Positions 1 through 8,951 of a stretch of DNA of 64,000 nt are shown piece by piece (the first letter of the stretch is position 1; every line of letters begins with the position of its first letter). Both the position numbers and the translations under genes were made by a program. This stretch comes from Flavobacterium fluviatile. Lineage in GTDB: Bacteria; Bacteroidota; Bacteroidia; Flavobacteriales; Flavobacteriaceae. The notes below the pieces were generated by a model. The model searched no databases, was not told where the DNA came from, and saw only the letters and a list, made by a program, of their open reading frames with translations. Where the stretch lies: the NCBI RefSeq assembly GCF_010645065.1, contig NZ_JAADZW010000001.1, positions 372,001 to 436,000 of the forward strand. The letters are read 5' to 3'.

Positions 1-384
1 GAGTTTTATTTAACAATTGACGAAGTAGTAAAAAAAGAAAAACTGAGTTATGATGTTGCAAAACTTATCTTAGCTTCATTGTTAGCTAATGAAGAAATTA
101 AATTCAATAACTCTATTGATGAAGATGGTTTCTCAGGATATGCAATTACTAACAAAGGAGTTTTTGCATATGAAGATAAAAAATATCTTAGAATCAGAAT
201 CGAGCGTTCAAGATCTAGTTGGAGTTTCATTATCTCTATCGTTTCCTTTTTAGTTTCACTAGTTGCAATATTGTTAACAATACGTGAACCAGAAAAAGAA
301 GAGCAAGCTAATATAAATAGAAACGAAATGCAAAAAAGGATTACTCATCAGAAGCCAAAACAATTAATTCCTCCAAAAAAGTAG
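1..384 (+). CDS. Hypothetical membrane protein, 5' end outside window
   Basis: The frame is open from base 1, so the gene starts upstream; an ATG at 79 exists but 26 codons before it read through without a stop. The visible 127 residues have a charged, helical N-terminal part that could be a small winged-helix-like domain, one hydrophobic segment at about residues 76-94 (FIISIVSFLVSLVAILLTI), and a lysine-rich cytoplasmic-type tail. I do not recognise the family. A repeat-bearing spacer follows it, as with the other genes of the first 4.7 kb. Confidence 0.6.
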   Translation, partial: EFYLTIDEVVKKEKLSYDVAKLILASLLANEEIKFNNSIDEDGFSGYAITNKGVFAYEDKKYLRIRIERSRSSWSFIISIVSFLVSLVAILLTIREPEKEEQANINRNEMQKRITHQKPKQLIPPKK

Positions 385-427
385 TAAATAAAAACTCGTT
401 GGAATCTTTTAATAAAAAAACGCACCG

Positions 428-535
428 TCAGCGAACAGATACTATAACGGATTTGAGAATTCGACTAGAAGGGAAGTTGGTTTGTATTGCTATTATTTGT
501 AATATTCCATATCCGCTGAGTACCAGAACGGTAAC
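428..535 (+). repeat. Intergenic spacer element A (cassette-border-like)
   Basis: This non-coding spacer contains ACTATAACGGATTTG at 441-455 and AGTACCAGAACG at 519-530, followed by GTAACTGTAAC. The same two motifs in the same order and a similar distance apart recur at 2545-2659 and, more diverged, at 3181-3297. TCAGCG at 428-433 can pair with CGCTGA at 514-519. The arrangement recalls recombination sites between gene cassettes, but no integrase gene is nearby and the fit to attC consensus is poor. Confidence 0.5.
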
Positions 536-567
536 TGTAACTTTAAAATACGTACTAAAATAAATAT

Positions 568-1326
568 ATGAAACCGACAAGAGTAATAACTGATACAAAT
601 ATTTGGTATGGAATTGGTCAAAAAACCATTATATTTCCCGGAGATTCTAATATTATTTTATGCGTTCCATTAATTGTTTTATCTGAAATATATTCTTCCC
701 CAAATGCACAAAAAAGTCAGGAGAATTTCGATATGTTAATTTCAGCTATAGAATCAATTTTAAGCTACAAAGAGGAAATTGAAATAATTGACATTTTCCC
801 ATTTGAATATATACTAAAATATGATAACCTAAATATTAAATATTACGGAAATGCAGAGTTTTATTTTAAAGAATTCGAAGCTATGGTACAACTTAAATAT
901 GAAGATGTAAAAAATGTTCCTCCAATTAGACCCTCTATTTCAACTTTAACTGAGTTTATAAATGAAACGTCAAAAAGTTATAAAAAAATTATTTCTGCAA
1001 ATTCAGTTAAATTCAAAAAAACAGATACGATTCCACTTACTGAAAGTTTACTACTCAAGTATATTAATGATTGTAGAATTGACGAAAATAAAGTATTTCA
1101 AGAATTGAAAATCATTCATAAAAAAGAATTTCAATTACTTCTAAGTACTTTTGATTCATTTTTAAGAGAAGTTTCAAAGACAAACAAAAAAATGACCGAT
1201 AATGATTGGATCGATTTGTTTAACTTAGTTTACGTAGGCCAAAATGATTTGTTCTGGACTAAAGAAAAAAGATTAAAAACAAGAATAAGAGAGCTAAAAT
1301 TGGAAAAATATTTATTTGAAAAATAA
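568..1326 (+). CDS. PIN-like domain protein (putative ribonuclease)
   Basis: This 252-residue protein is a likely metal-dependent RNase of the PIN fold. The N-terminus reads ITDTNIW with D9 as the first acidic residue; E40 sits in VLSEIYSS. The C-terminal block has D211, D213, D216 and D227 followed by FWTKEKRL, the usual PIN layout of distant acidic residues meeting in one site. The middle (about 60-200) is a helical insertion, making it longer than VapC toxins (about 130 residues). No antitoxin-like ORF is adjacent. Its role could be a solitary toxin, a defence effector or RNA processing; only the fold is argued from the sequence. Confidence 0.6.
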   Translation: MKPTRVITDTNIWYGIGQKTIIFPGDSNIILCVPLIVLSEIYSSPNAQKSQENFDMLISAIESILSYKEEIEIIDIFPFEYILKYDNLNIKYYGNAEFYFKEFEAMVQLKYEDVKNVPPIRPSISTLTEFINETSKSYKKIISANSVKFKKTDTIPLTESLLLKYINDCRIDENKVFQELKIIHKKEFQLLLSTFDSFLREVSKTNKKMTDNDWIDLFNLVYVGQNDLFWTKEKRLKTRIRELKLEKYLFEK

Positions 1327-1501
1327 TAAAGGCTACATTTAATACACATTTCTTGGTTTGTGCAAATTAGTGGAGTTATCTTTTTTTATCGAATTTTCTT
1401 TCGGCTGAAAATGCATGTTTTCATAACTTTTAAACGTCGAGAAGCGCAGGAACATTAGCGGTAATAATAACAAAATCAGCACAAAACACAATATAGTAAC
1501 T

Positions 1502-2479
1502 ATGAACAAATGGATTGGTAAAATAAAAGAATATTGGAAAGACCCTGTCTGGAGCAAAGTAATTGCAGCTGGAATTATTTTCATTCTGGGAACAATTTAT
1601 GCTATTATTCAAAGTATAGTTTCAAAAATTTCTTTTCTTGACATACCTGAATCAATTTACGGTATAATAAAAAAAGTAATCACTTTACCACTTTGGATAT
1701 TATTGTTGTTTAGTGCAGCGTTTCTAATTTTTACATTAAAGCCAATTGTATCATTTTCCAAAGAACTTATAGACAAAATTAGAAAACCGAAAATAGTTAA
1801 CCAAAAAGAGAAAATTCCGAATGCAACAGAAAATTCCACAGTATTATTCTCTTACAGAATGGCAAAAGCATTTCCTGGTGTGAGAGACCTTGTGTGGTTC
1901 AATGAGCCTTGTGAAGCCAAAAAAAGATTATTACTTCTTTTAACAAAACCATTAAGATTTAAAAACGGTTCATTTGAATGCGAATCAGACCCAATTTGGT
2001 GGTTTAGAGGCGGTTCTTCTTTGTATATTCAGAAATTTGAAAAATTAAGAAATAATAAAGTCTTAATGAATATTGACCAACTAAAAATAAAACGAATCGC
2101 TTCATATCATGGAAATTCCTACTATAGAGACTTTGTTTATGTGGAAACTACTGGCGAAGAGCAAACAGGTATATACAAAATGACTCTAGATGAAATAAAA
2201 AGACAAATCGAATATTTTGGATATAGTAGAGAAGAATATGGATTAATTAAGTATTTCTGGTTTTGGAGAAAGCCTATAAGTAGAGAACACTATGATGATG
2301 GAGCAACTATAATCAGGGGAAAAGTGGTTAATGCTGATGATGCTGAACTTCGTGTAAGATATATTTCAGACTATAATTTTATCATTGCAGCAAAAGGATC
2401 ACCATACAATTCAGCAAAATTCGATAAAGAATCAAAACGATATCTTAATGGAATATTGAAAGGCGAAATTGGAGTTTAA
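1502..2479 (+). CDS. Two-TM protein with conserved cytosolic domain, function unknown
   Basis: This 325-residue protein has two membrane segments (about 19-40 and 61-83) and then a soluble domain of about 210 residues. That domain carries distinctive runs such as DPIWWFRGGSS, KIKRIASYHGNSYYRDFVYVE and EHYDDGATIIRGKV. Their density of aromatic and charged residues suggests a real, conserved enzyme or sensor domain, but I cannot name it. It sits between the first PIN-like gene and spacer element B. The 175-bp gap before it lacks the clear spacer motifs. Confidence 0.55.
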   Translation: MNKWIGKIKEYWKDPVWSKVIAAGIIFILGTIYAIIQSIVSKISFLDIPESIYGIIKKVITLPLWILLLFSAAFLIFTLKPIVSFSKELIDKIRKPKIVNQKEKIPNATENSTVLFSYRMAKAFPGVRDLVWFNEPCEAKKRLLLLLTKPLRFKNGSFECESDPIWWFRGGSSLYIQKFEKLRNNKVLMNIDQLKIKRIASYHGNSYYRDFVYVETTGEEQTGIYKMTLDEIKRQIEYFGYSREEYGLIKYFWFWRKPISREHYDDGATIIRGKVVNADDAELRVRYISDYNFIIAAKGSPYNSAKFDKESKRYLNGILKGEIGV

Positions 2480-2544
2480 TGAGTTTTTTTCTTTTATGCA
2501 AACGCTAAATAAAAATGAAAGATAAAATACGACGGCAATCATCC

Positions 2545-2663
2545 ACTATAACAGATTTGGGCAATAGACTTTATTGGATGATGGTTTTGTACTTATTGTC
2601 TTTGTCTAATTAGAAATAAGGATTTTACTTAGTAGTAAACTTGATCCAGTACCAAAACGTTAT
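2545..2663 (+). repeat. Intergenic spacer element B
   Basis: This is the second copy of the spacer. ACTATAACAGATTTG (2545-2559) differs from element A at one base, and AGTACCAAAACG (2648-2659) differs at one base. The DNA between the motifs is unrelated or strongly diverged and about 25 bp longer than in A. The right motif overlaps a TTG that would otherwise extend the next gene upstream. Confidence 0.5.
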
Positions 2664-2685
2664 TAACAACATTACCATAAACAGT

Positions 2686-3162
2686 ATGGAACAGAAAATT
2701 CTCATTGGAAGATGGACTATTAATAATAATGGAATTTTAACGAAAAAGGAGAATAACGCTACCATTGAGTTTTCTCTAAATGAAATCTGGTCATATGACA
2801 ATAAATCAGAATATAATGTTTATTCTCTACCAGTATATTTATGCTCGCAAAGTTGGATTTCTAATATTGATTTATTAGATTTTAACAGTGCTTTTTTAGT
2901 TTGCTTGGAAAAATTTGAGGCAGTAAAACCCGAAAATTTACCTATTATAAGTTGGTCAGAAACGCTAAAAAGACAATATAAAAGATTTCAATATAGTTTA
3001 GACATAAATTCTTTTGAAGGTAGAAAACAATTTGAATATGAAACAGAATATAAAGATACTTTAAGTTTTGAAGATATGATGAAACTGTCGCTCGTTGATC
3101 CACAAGCTGAATATAGACCAACAGTTGAAGTTTTTGGCGATAAATTAAGTAGAAATCCATAA
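2686..3162 (+). CDS. Hypothetical protein
   Basis: This 158-residue acidic soluble protein begins MEQKILIGRW. A TTG at 2641 is in frame, but it lies inside the conserved spacer motif, so I chose the ATG at 2686. The sequence has no signal peptide or membrane span. Its size, acidity and solo position would fit an immunity-type or small regulatory protein, but no family is recognised and nothing in the sequence proves this. Confidence 0.5.
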   Translation: MEQKILIGRWTINNNGILTKKENNATIEFSLNEIWSYDNKSEYNVYSLPVYLCSQSWISNIDLLDFNSAFLVCLEKFEAVKPENLPIISWSETLKRQYKRFQYSLDINSFEGRKQFEYETEYKDTLSFEDMMKLSLVDPQAEYRPTVEVFGDKLSRNP

Positions 3163-3170
3163 TTACTGTT

Positions 3171-3297
3171 GTTAACGCCTACTACAACGAAATTGGTCGT
3201 CAGCGGCTAAGTAGAAAACTGGTTTACTGATTGTGATGATTTGGTAATTCCGAAGTTGCAAGTTAGTTTAGTCCCAAACCTGTAATTGTAACTGTAA
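3171..3297 (+). repeat. Intergenic spacer element C (diverged)
   Basis: This is the third, weaker copy. ACTACAACGAAATTG (3181-3195) matches element A at 12 of 15 positions. The right side at 3270-3297 reads AGTCCCAAACC and then GTAATTGTAACTGTAA, resembling the GTAACTGTAAC end of element A. It begins 9 bp after the preceding stop codon, as a cassette-bound site would. Confidence 0.4.
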
Positions 3298-3347
3298 AGT
3301 TATGAGCAAGCTTACCACAAAATTAAGAATCTAAAACAATTTTATAA

Positions 3348-4736
3348 ATGATAAAGGTATATTTAGATTGGAATGTTATGGCTCAGATGAAGAATAATCA
3401 ACATAATGAGCTGAGAGAAGTGTTTTTAGAAAATGATAAATTTTTTCTTCCTTATTCTACTTCACATATTGGAGATCTTTTATCAGGTTTAAAAGAAAAT
3501 GAGACAATAAACGATTATATCAATTCGGATTTAGAATTTATTGGCAAATTAACTAAAAACAATTGTCTAATAAATACAGGAGCAGATATAGTTTTAGATC
3601 TCTATCAACCGCATGAATTATTTAAAGAAAGAGCTGAGGAAAGAAATTTATTTAAGGATTTGAGTATTGATGGACTTGAAAAATTATTTGCAGAAGATGA
3701 TGCAACTAAAGGAATTAGCTCCATCTTTTCGGAACTAATTAAAGCAATGCCCTTAGACAGTGCATTTAAAGAAGCTTTAAAAAACCCAGAAAGCGCAGAA
3801 CAATTAGAAAAAATTTTCCCGGGATTAACTAATAATCCAACAATGGAAGGTTTTTTCAAAAGCTTCAGTGATATGAATATAGGATTAAATGAAGGTGAAA
3901 ATTATAAAGAATTACGGCAAATAGTTCAATCTGGAGTGGGAATTAATAGAGATAGTATTTTTAACACTGAAAATCCGTTAAAACTGATTGAGGATAAATA
4001 TTCCAAATTAAATATTGATCAAAAGAAATATATTAATAATTCTAAGAATGCCCCTGATTGGTTTAATGAAATCTCAAATGAATATTTATTATTAGATATT
4101 CATGGTTATCAAGAAGACAACGTTAATGTAAAAAAAGGCAGAAAAGAAACTTTTAAAAATACAACGGAAGATGCTTTTCATGCCGCTTTTGCTTCGACAT
4201 GCAATTTTTATGTCGTAAATAACAACAAATCTTACTATAAAACAAAACGAATATATGAGAAATTAGGAATAAATACATTTGTTTTTAAGCCTGCTGAATT
4301 TTTAAACTTTTACAATAAATATCTAAATATTAATGAGATTGGTTTTAATTTATCATACCCTTTGAGACTTTTGATAGATGGTGAATATTACGAAGAAAAA
4401 ACAGAAAATGATAAATGGAAAACATATTATTTCCCATATTTTTTATTTGATTTTTTTAATAAAATGACCGTAGTCACATCAAATAACAAAAGCGAAGATC
4501 CTATAATCGTTCTTGGGCAAATTAATTCAAAGCATTATAAAATTTATTCTATGGAAATAAAACGTTTAGTTAATAAAATAAGTGAATTACTTGGAAAGGA
4601 TATAGAAAATATTGGAGAGATTAATTTTGATGAATTCCAGGAAGAAAAATGGATTGGAAGAAAATGGAAATTAAAAAATATTAGCTTTAGATTACAGAGA
4701 CTTAATGGATATTTTCAATTTTATATTGATTTATGA
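3348..4736 (+). CDS. Large PIN-like domain protein
   Basis: This 462-residue protein has a PIN-type framework interrupted by a long insertion. YLDWNVM at the N-terminus supplies D7 and SHIGDLL supplies D43. TTEDAFHAAFASTC (E274, D275) then YVVNNNKSYYKTKRIYEKLGI resembles the C-terminal half of the PIN fold, where an asparagine-rich turn replaces the usual D-x-D. About 225 residues between the halves are helical and acidic, and about 140 residues follow. The likely activity is RNA cleavage, inferred from fold only. It is the second PIN-like gene in the array and again has no antitoxin-like partner. Confidence 0.5.
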   Translation: MIKVYLDWNVMAQMKNNQHNELREVFLENDKFFLPYSTSHIGDLLSGLKENETINDYINSDLEFIGKLTKNNCLINTGADIVLDLYQPHELFKERAEERNLFKDLSIDGLEKLFAEDDATKGISSIFSELIKAMPLDSAFKEALKNPESAEQLEKIFPGLTNNPTMEGFFKSFSDMNIGLNEGENYKELRQIVQSGVGINRDSIFNTENPLKLIEDKYSKLNIDQKKYINNSKNAPDWFNEISNEYLLLDIHGYQEDNVNVKKGRKETFKNTTEDAFHAAFASTCNFYVVNNNKSYYKTKRIYEKLGINTFVFKPAEFLNFYNKYLNINEIGFNLSYPLRLLIDGEYYEEKTENDKWKTYYFPYFLFDFFNKMTVVTSNNKSEDPIIVLGQINSKHYKIYSMEIKRLVNKISELLGKDIENIGEINFDEFQEEKWIGRKWKLKNISFRLQRLNGYFQFYIDL

Positions 4737-4769
4737 AAGATTAAGTCGTTATGCATTCATAAACTTTTA

Positions 4770-4799
4770 CAAAAAAGCCCTTCAGATTCTGAAAGGCTA
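4770..4799 (-). terminator. Rho-independent terminator of the histone-like gene
   Basis: AGCCCTTCAG pairs with CTGAAAGGCT (one mismatch) around a short loop. The A-run just left of it becomes a T-run on the minus strand. It lies 24 bp past the stop of the small minus-strand gene. Confidence 0.7.
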
Positions 4800-4822
4800 A
4801 TTAAGTAAAGGTAAGGATGAAT

Positions 4823-4999
4823 TTATTTTTTAGATTCCTCAATAGAGACTTTTCTAAACTCTTTTAAAAGTTTCTCAATTTCCAAAGATGATTTTCTTGC
4901 TCTAGCTCCGGCAGCTTTAACTCCTTTTTCAGCTACTGCTTCTGATTCTGTTTTAAACGTTTCGATTTCTGCGTTGATTTTTGCAACTAGGTCTTTCAT
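4823..4999 (-). CDS. Histone H1-like small basic DNA-binding protein
   Basis: This 58-residue protein starts MKDLVAKINAEIE, continues KGVKAAGARARKS and ends FRKVSIEESKK. Small helical, lysine-rich proteins with the AAGARARKS segment are annotated as histone H1-like in Flavobacterium and are thought to bind the nucleoid without sequence specificity. ATG at 4999, TAA at 4823-4825 and a terminator immediately downstream support it as a real gene, though it is short. It forms the likely core-genome border to the cassette-like region on its left. Confidence 0.75.
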   Translation of the reverse strand: MKDLVAKINAEIETFKTESEAVAEKGVKAAGARARKSSLEIEKLLKEFRKVSIEESKK

Positions 5000-5076
5000 T
5001 ATACAATTTTTTTAAATTAATCGGGCACAAGTAAAATTTTGCCTTAAATGAAAACGGTATTATTATAAAAATATTT

Positions 5077-6750
5077 TCATGAATTCTCTTTCTTCAGCTC
5101 TTTAAGAAAGTAACTGAACGAAATTCCTGTTTTTGAGTGGAATGCATTAGTAAACCGGGGAGTGGAAGTAAAACCGGCTTCCTCCGCCAGTGAGCCTATG
5201 GAGTAATTTCTATGCATGCTTGAGTTTTGCAGCAGTTCCACCAGATAATCAATTTTTAGGTCATTGATATAATCAGCAAAACGCTTGCCGCTGCGATGGT
5301 ATATCACTTTTGAGAGGTATTTGCTGTTAGTATTAAACCTTACAGTTAAAGTGGCTAGTGTTACCTCTTTGTGCAGGAATTTTTTGTCCCTTTCAAATTT
5401 TTCAAGGTGTTTTATTATCTGCTGTACAGTCTCCTGCGAAATATCGGTTATTTCGAATTTATCGGTTACCTGTTTCTGTAAGCTGCTCTGTTCATTTTTT
5501 TTCAGAAGCAGATCAAATTTGATCTTATTGCGCTTTTTGGTTTCAAAGTGATTATAAGTACCGTAAATGACAGCGGAGAACAGAACGACAACTATGCTGA
5601 TCAAAATAACATCATAATATTTCTCTTTTACAAGCTGCTGCTGTATTTTTTCTTTTTCAAGAAGAATTTCTTTTGTGTCATATTCCTTGTGAATTTTGCC
5701 CATTAGGTACTTATTGGTATCTGTTAATATGGAATCTGCTTTTAAAAGCTGGTCGATATAATACAACTGGGATTTCAGGTTATTTTCTTTCTTGTAATAT
5801 TTAATCATTAATTCAAAAACTTCTCTTAAATCCGGACGAATGTAACCTTTCTCAATAAATACTTTTTCCACCTTTTTAAAGTAAGGAACTGCTTTTGCCT
5901 GACGCTGTAGTTTCCAATAGTTTTTTCCAATGTAAAAATTGGCAATTGATTCATTTGCAAACTCTGTCATGCTGTTTAACTGTGGTATAACTTCCTGAAG
6001 CAATAGAATAGAAGTGTGATAATTGTTTAGAAAGAACTGGTTGATTCCTTCGGAGTGCTTAAAAAATAATTCCATCTCGGGAATCTTAAGGCGCTCACAT
6101 TCTTTAATTCCTAAAGCATTAGTTTCGGAGCATTTACTGTAATCTCCAATCTTGCTGTAACAAACACTAAGTGAGTGCAGTGAATTTAAATAGGGGCGGG
6201 CCTGATTTTTTTCAAAATATTCAATGCAGTCATTAAAGAGTGAAATAGCCTCATCATAGAAACCGAGATAATATTTAATCTGAGCAATATGATATTTGGT
6301 TTTATAGATCAGGTAATTATTTTCGGTTTTGGAAATGCTTTCGTTTGCCTTAATGTAATAGTCATATGCTTTCACATAATTTTTTTGGCTGTAATAGACG
6401 ATCCCTTTCGATAAATTAGCCGAGCCGATCAGCTCATCGCTTTTTGATTTTTCTGCTGCGATCACCATACTGTCAGCATATTTCAAACGAAGATTCATTG
6501 GAGACTGATGCAGTATGTTTTGATAAGCATTAACCGTCTCTTCATAATTCTTTTCCTTTCTGGCTTTCTTTAAATAGGCAAATAAATAAGGAGCTGCTTT
6601 CAGACTGTCATTTTTGTATTCATAAATCCTATCATCTAAATAGGTATATGTTTTAAAAAGAAGAGAATCGGGAACTGATTTTGAAATCTTCTGTGCACTT
6701 AATGAATGGGCTAAAAATAAAACCAGCAATACAGGTAATGTACATTTCAT
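5077..6750 (-). CDS. TPR-containing membrane regulator with AraC-type HTH
   Basis: This 557-residue protein has a signal peptide (MKCTLPVLLVLFLAHSLSAQ) and then a region of helical tetratricopeptide-like repeats to about residue 370. A transmembrane segment (YYDVILISIVVVLFSAVIYG, about 378-400) and a cytoplasmic tail end in an AraC-family helix-turn-helix at about 455-550 (SIGSLAEEAGFTSTPRFTNAFHSKTGISFSYFL, split here across the two helices). The architecture is common in Bacteroidota: a periplasmic TPR sensor joined directly to a DNA-binding domain. The target genes are unknown; the divergently transcribed lipoprotein at 7083 is the nearest candidate. Confidence 0.8.
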   Translation of the reverse strand: MKCTLPVLLVLFLAHSLSAQKISKSVPDSLLFKTYTYLDDRIYEYKNDSLKAAPYLFAYLKKARKEKNYEETVNAYQNILHQSPMNLRLKYADSMVIAAEKSKSDELIGSANLSKGIVYYSQKNYVKAYDYYIKANESISKTENNYLIYKTKYHIAQIKYYLGFYDEAISLFNDCIEYFEKNQARPYLNSLHSLSVCYSKIGDYSKCSETNALGIKECERLKIPEMELFFKHSEGINQFFLNNYHTSILLLQEVIPQLNSMTEFANESIANFYIGKNYWKLQRQAKAVPYFKKVEKVFIEKGYIRPDLREVFELMIKYYKKENNLKSQLYYIDQLLKADSILTDTNKYLMGKIHKEYDTKEILLEKEKIQQQLVKEKYYDVILISIVVVLFSAVIYGTYNHFETKKRNKIKFDLLLKKNEQSSLQKQVTDKFEITDISQETVQQIIKHLEKFERDKKFLHKEVTLATLTVRFNTNSKYLSKVIYHRSGKRFADYINDLKIDYLVELLQNSSMHRNYSIGSLAEEAGFTSTPRFTNAFHSKTGISFSYFLKELKKENS

Positions 6751-7082
6751 AATACATGGAAGCTTTAAGTTTATACCTTGGAAAAAGCATAAACAGATTA
6801 ATATTTAAAAATGCGGAAACGGTCTGTGAGAAGCATTCAAAAATAATGTAAATATTTGAAAAACAATGTAGTAATGTAGGAAAAATACTTTATCGATTTC
6901 ATGGAAATCAATAGTGGATTTTCCGAAAACCCACACACATGTTCTTGATTAATGGTTTTTTGCGCTCTAGATTTGCCTTGAATTCAACAGCAAAAGATTC
7001 AGTAAAGTACTGAGCAAAAGTTCTGCTGGCCCGGGTAAAATGGACTGAGACAAGTTCTCAATTAACCAAACCATTTTGCATT
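6751..7082. other. Divergent intergenic region, 332 bp
   Basis: This region separates the AraC-type regulator and the lipoprotein gene, which diverge, so it should hold promoters for both. Short repeats of AATGTA occur at about 6842-6878. I see no convincing TTG/TAnnTTTG pair, RNA gene or ORF. Confidence 0.4.
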
Positions 7083-7691
7083 ATGAAAAATTTACTATTA
7101 ACTGTATTAATTATTTTTTTAGGTTCATGTTCAAATGACGATTTTGACAATTCTGATTTAAGATTGGTTTCCAGCCAAGCAATCAGCAAAGAGAAAACTG
7201 CAGATTTTAAAAATGGGTCTGCTTTAGAGGAAAACTTTAAGGAAGTTCCGGCGGGAGATTACGTACTTCTAGTTCCTGCCCAATTAAAAGAAAAGATCAT
7301 TTCAGTATTAAAAGCCCAACCAGGGCGAAATGAACTAAAGACTTTTGAGAAAAGCAGTTCTGCTTTAGATACAATTTCTTCCACGGAGGATCCTGTCTCA
7401 ACATTATTTATAATTGTTGATGAAAGTACACTGGGATCATCATTGAAACTTGATCTGAAAGGATATATAGTCAATCTCGGAAATCTTCGCGGCCAGCAGT
7501 ACCACATTGTGGATGATTTTATAATTCAATATGAGATTTCAAAGAGACAGGATTCAACACTTTTAACAGATGAAAAGGAATCCATTTTATCTATTTCCTC
7601 AATTTCAGAAGCAGTTTTATTTAGCGAAAAGGACAGAAAGGACAGAGATTGGGAGACATCCACCACTAGTAGGAGTACCAGTCATCAATGA
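7083..7691 (+). CDS. Putative lipoprotein, function unknown
   Basis: This 202-residue protein has a lipoprotein signal: MKNLLLTVLIIFLGSCSNDD, with the lipobox cysteine at residue 16 followed by SNDD. In Bacteroidota an acidic stretch after the cysteine often goes with surface export. The mature part is mixed helix/strand with no family I recognise. It ends in a hydrophilic tail rich in Lys, Asp, Ser and Thr. It is transcribed away from the AraC/TPR regulator and toward a small membrane protein and a second AraC gene, so it may belong to a small regulated unit. Confidence 0.6.
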   Translation: MKNLLLTVLIIFLGSCSNDDFDNSDLRLVSSQAISKEKTADFKNGSALEENFKEVPAGDYVLLVPAQLKEKIISVLKAQPGRNELKTFEKSSSALDTISSTEDPVSTLFIIVDESTLGSSLKLDLKGYIVNLGNLRGQQYHIVDDFIIQYEISKRQDSTLLTDEKESILSISSISEAVLFSEKDRKDRDWETSTTSRSTSHQ

Positions 7692-7767
7692 TGTAACGAC
7701 GTGATTGAATTTGAATCACTTCCTACTTTAATATAGTTGATTAATAATTTTCTAATCTATCTGATTT

Positions 7768-7998
7768 ATGAAAAAGAGAGCTTTGTTTTATATTTTATTG
7801 TTCCTTTTTAATCTCTGCTGCCTTTATTTTATAATGAAGCTTTTTGCTGCTGATCAGCTGGTTCGGTACGTACTTTACCAGGACAATATAATTGAGAGTC
7901 CGAGATTAACGGCGTATATCTTATACGTCTGCTGTTTGTCTAATTTATATTTCCAGTTTTTTACATGGATGGAATATTTTTTCAAGGATGAAATCTAA
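7768..7998 (+). CDS. Small membrane protein
   Basis: This 76-residue protein starts MKKRALFYILLFLFNLCCLYF and has two hydrophobic segments (about 5-27 and 49-70) with a short charged loop and tail. No family is recognised. It lies 76 bp after the lipoprotein and 27 bp before an AraC-type gene in the same direction, so cotranscription with the latter is plausible. Confidence 0.45.
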   Translation: MKKRALFYILLFLFNLCCLYFIMKLFAADQLVRYVLYQDNIIESPRLTAYILYVCCLSNLYFQFFTWMEYFFKDEI

Positions 7999-8025
7999 AA
8001 GGTGATTTAAACTAAAATAGCAAAA

Positions 8026-8895
8026 ATGATTAGAGAAATCTTAAATACTGAGATTAAAAGCATTGAAAATGATGGTATTGATGTAGTGTACATTACAGAC
8101 TATAGGGCAAAAAATATTGTACCGGTCCCATTTCCCGTTTCAAATTTTTCAGTGCTTTTAATCAAAAGTGGTAAAATGAATATCAGATTTCATGACGAAA
8201 CCAATATAGTTAATCGGAAAGATTTATTGGTAATACCATTTAATTCCATTTGCACCAGGCTTGAAGCGACGGAAAATATCCAGCTTTATCTTGTAAGGAC
8301 AAATTTTGATTTTGCATTTAATAATTGTTATGAGAAAGAGCTTTCGGATGCTTTTAGTTTTCTAATGTTAAAATCAGATCGAAAGATTAGTCTTCATGAA
8401 ACGGATTTTAAAGTTTTGTCACTTATTTATAAATTAATGTATGTATTGCAGAACAGCAATGACAAACCGGAAGTAATTACTAAGCTGCGCCGGATATGCT
8501 TTAATTTATTTATATATGAACTCAAGTTTATACATTCGAAATATAAACCCGACTTAAATCTTGACTTTTCAAGAAGGGAGAGCATTGTAATACAATTCCT
8601 TACTCTATTATCAATTCATTTGAGAAAACAGCATCATGTTCAGTTTTATGCAGGAGCTTTATTTATCACTCCAGGACATTTGAATAAGATGGTAAAAGAA
8701 AGCACAGGTAAAACAGCGAAAGCATTTATAATTGAAGCTCTTGTCAATGTTTCAAAAAACCTTCTTACGGACTCTAGTTATTCCGTGGCTAATATTGCCG
8801 ATGAATTAGAATTCAGCAGCGCTGAAAACTTTGGCGTATTTTTTAAAAGACATACCGGTATGCTGCCAACCGATTTTCGTTCTACTAAAAAGTAA
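8026..8895 (+). CDS. AraC family transcriptional regulator
   Basis: This 289-residue protein has an N-terminal cupin-like ligand domain (about 30-110) and a C-terminal pair of AraC helix-turn-helix motifs at about 185-287. The second motif is seen as SVANIADELEFSSAENFGVFF followed by KRHTGMLPTDFR. It is soluble and has no membrane span. It lies just upstream of the conjugation-type region and could be either the last chromosomal gene or a regulator carried by the element; the sequence does not decide. The effector is unknown. Confidence 0.8.
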   Translation: MIREILNTEIKSIENDGIDVVYITDYRAKNIVPVPFPVSNFSVLLIKSGKMNIRFHDETNIVNRKDLLVIPFNSICTRLEATENIQLYLVRTNFDFAFNNCYEKELSDAFSFLMLKSDRKISLHETDFKVLSLIYKLMYVLQNSNDKPEVITKLRRICFNLFIYELKFIHSKYKPDLNLDFSRRESIVIQFLTLLSIHLRKQHHVQFYAGALFITPGHLNKMVKESTGKTAKAFIIEALVNVSKNLLTDSSYSVANIADELEFSSAENFGVFFKRHTGMLPTDFRSTKK

Positions 8896-8951
8896 GCTGC
8901 CAAAATAGCTCCTTATTCTGCCAGAGATTGTTTAATTAAAACGATAAGACG

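Noticed and set aside
1327..1501. A fourth spacer element between the first PIN gene and the two-TM gene
   Set aside because: GGAACATTAGCGGTAATAA is only vaguely like the right motif and the left motif is absent, so it was not counted.
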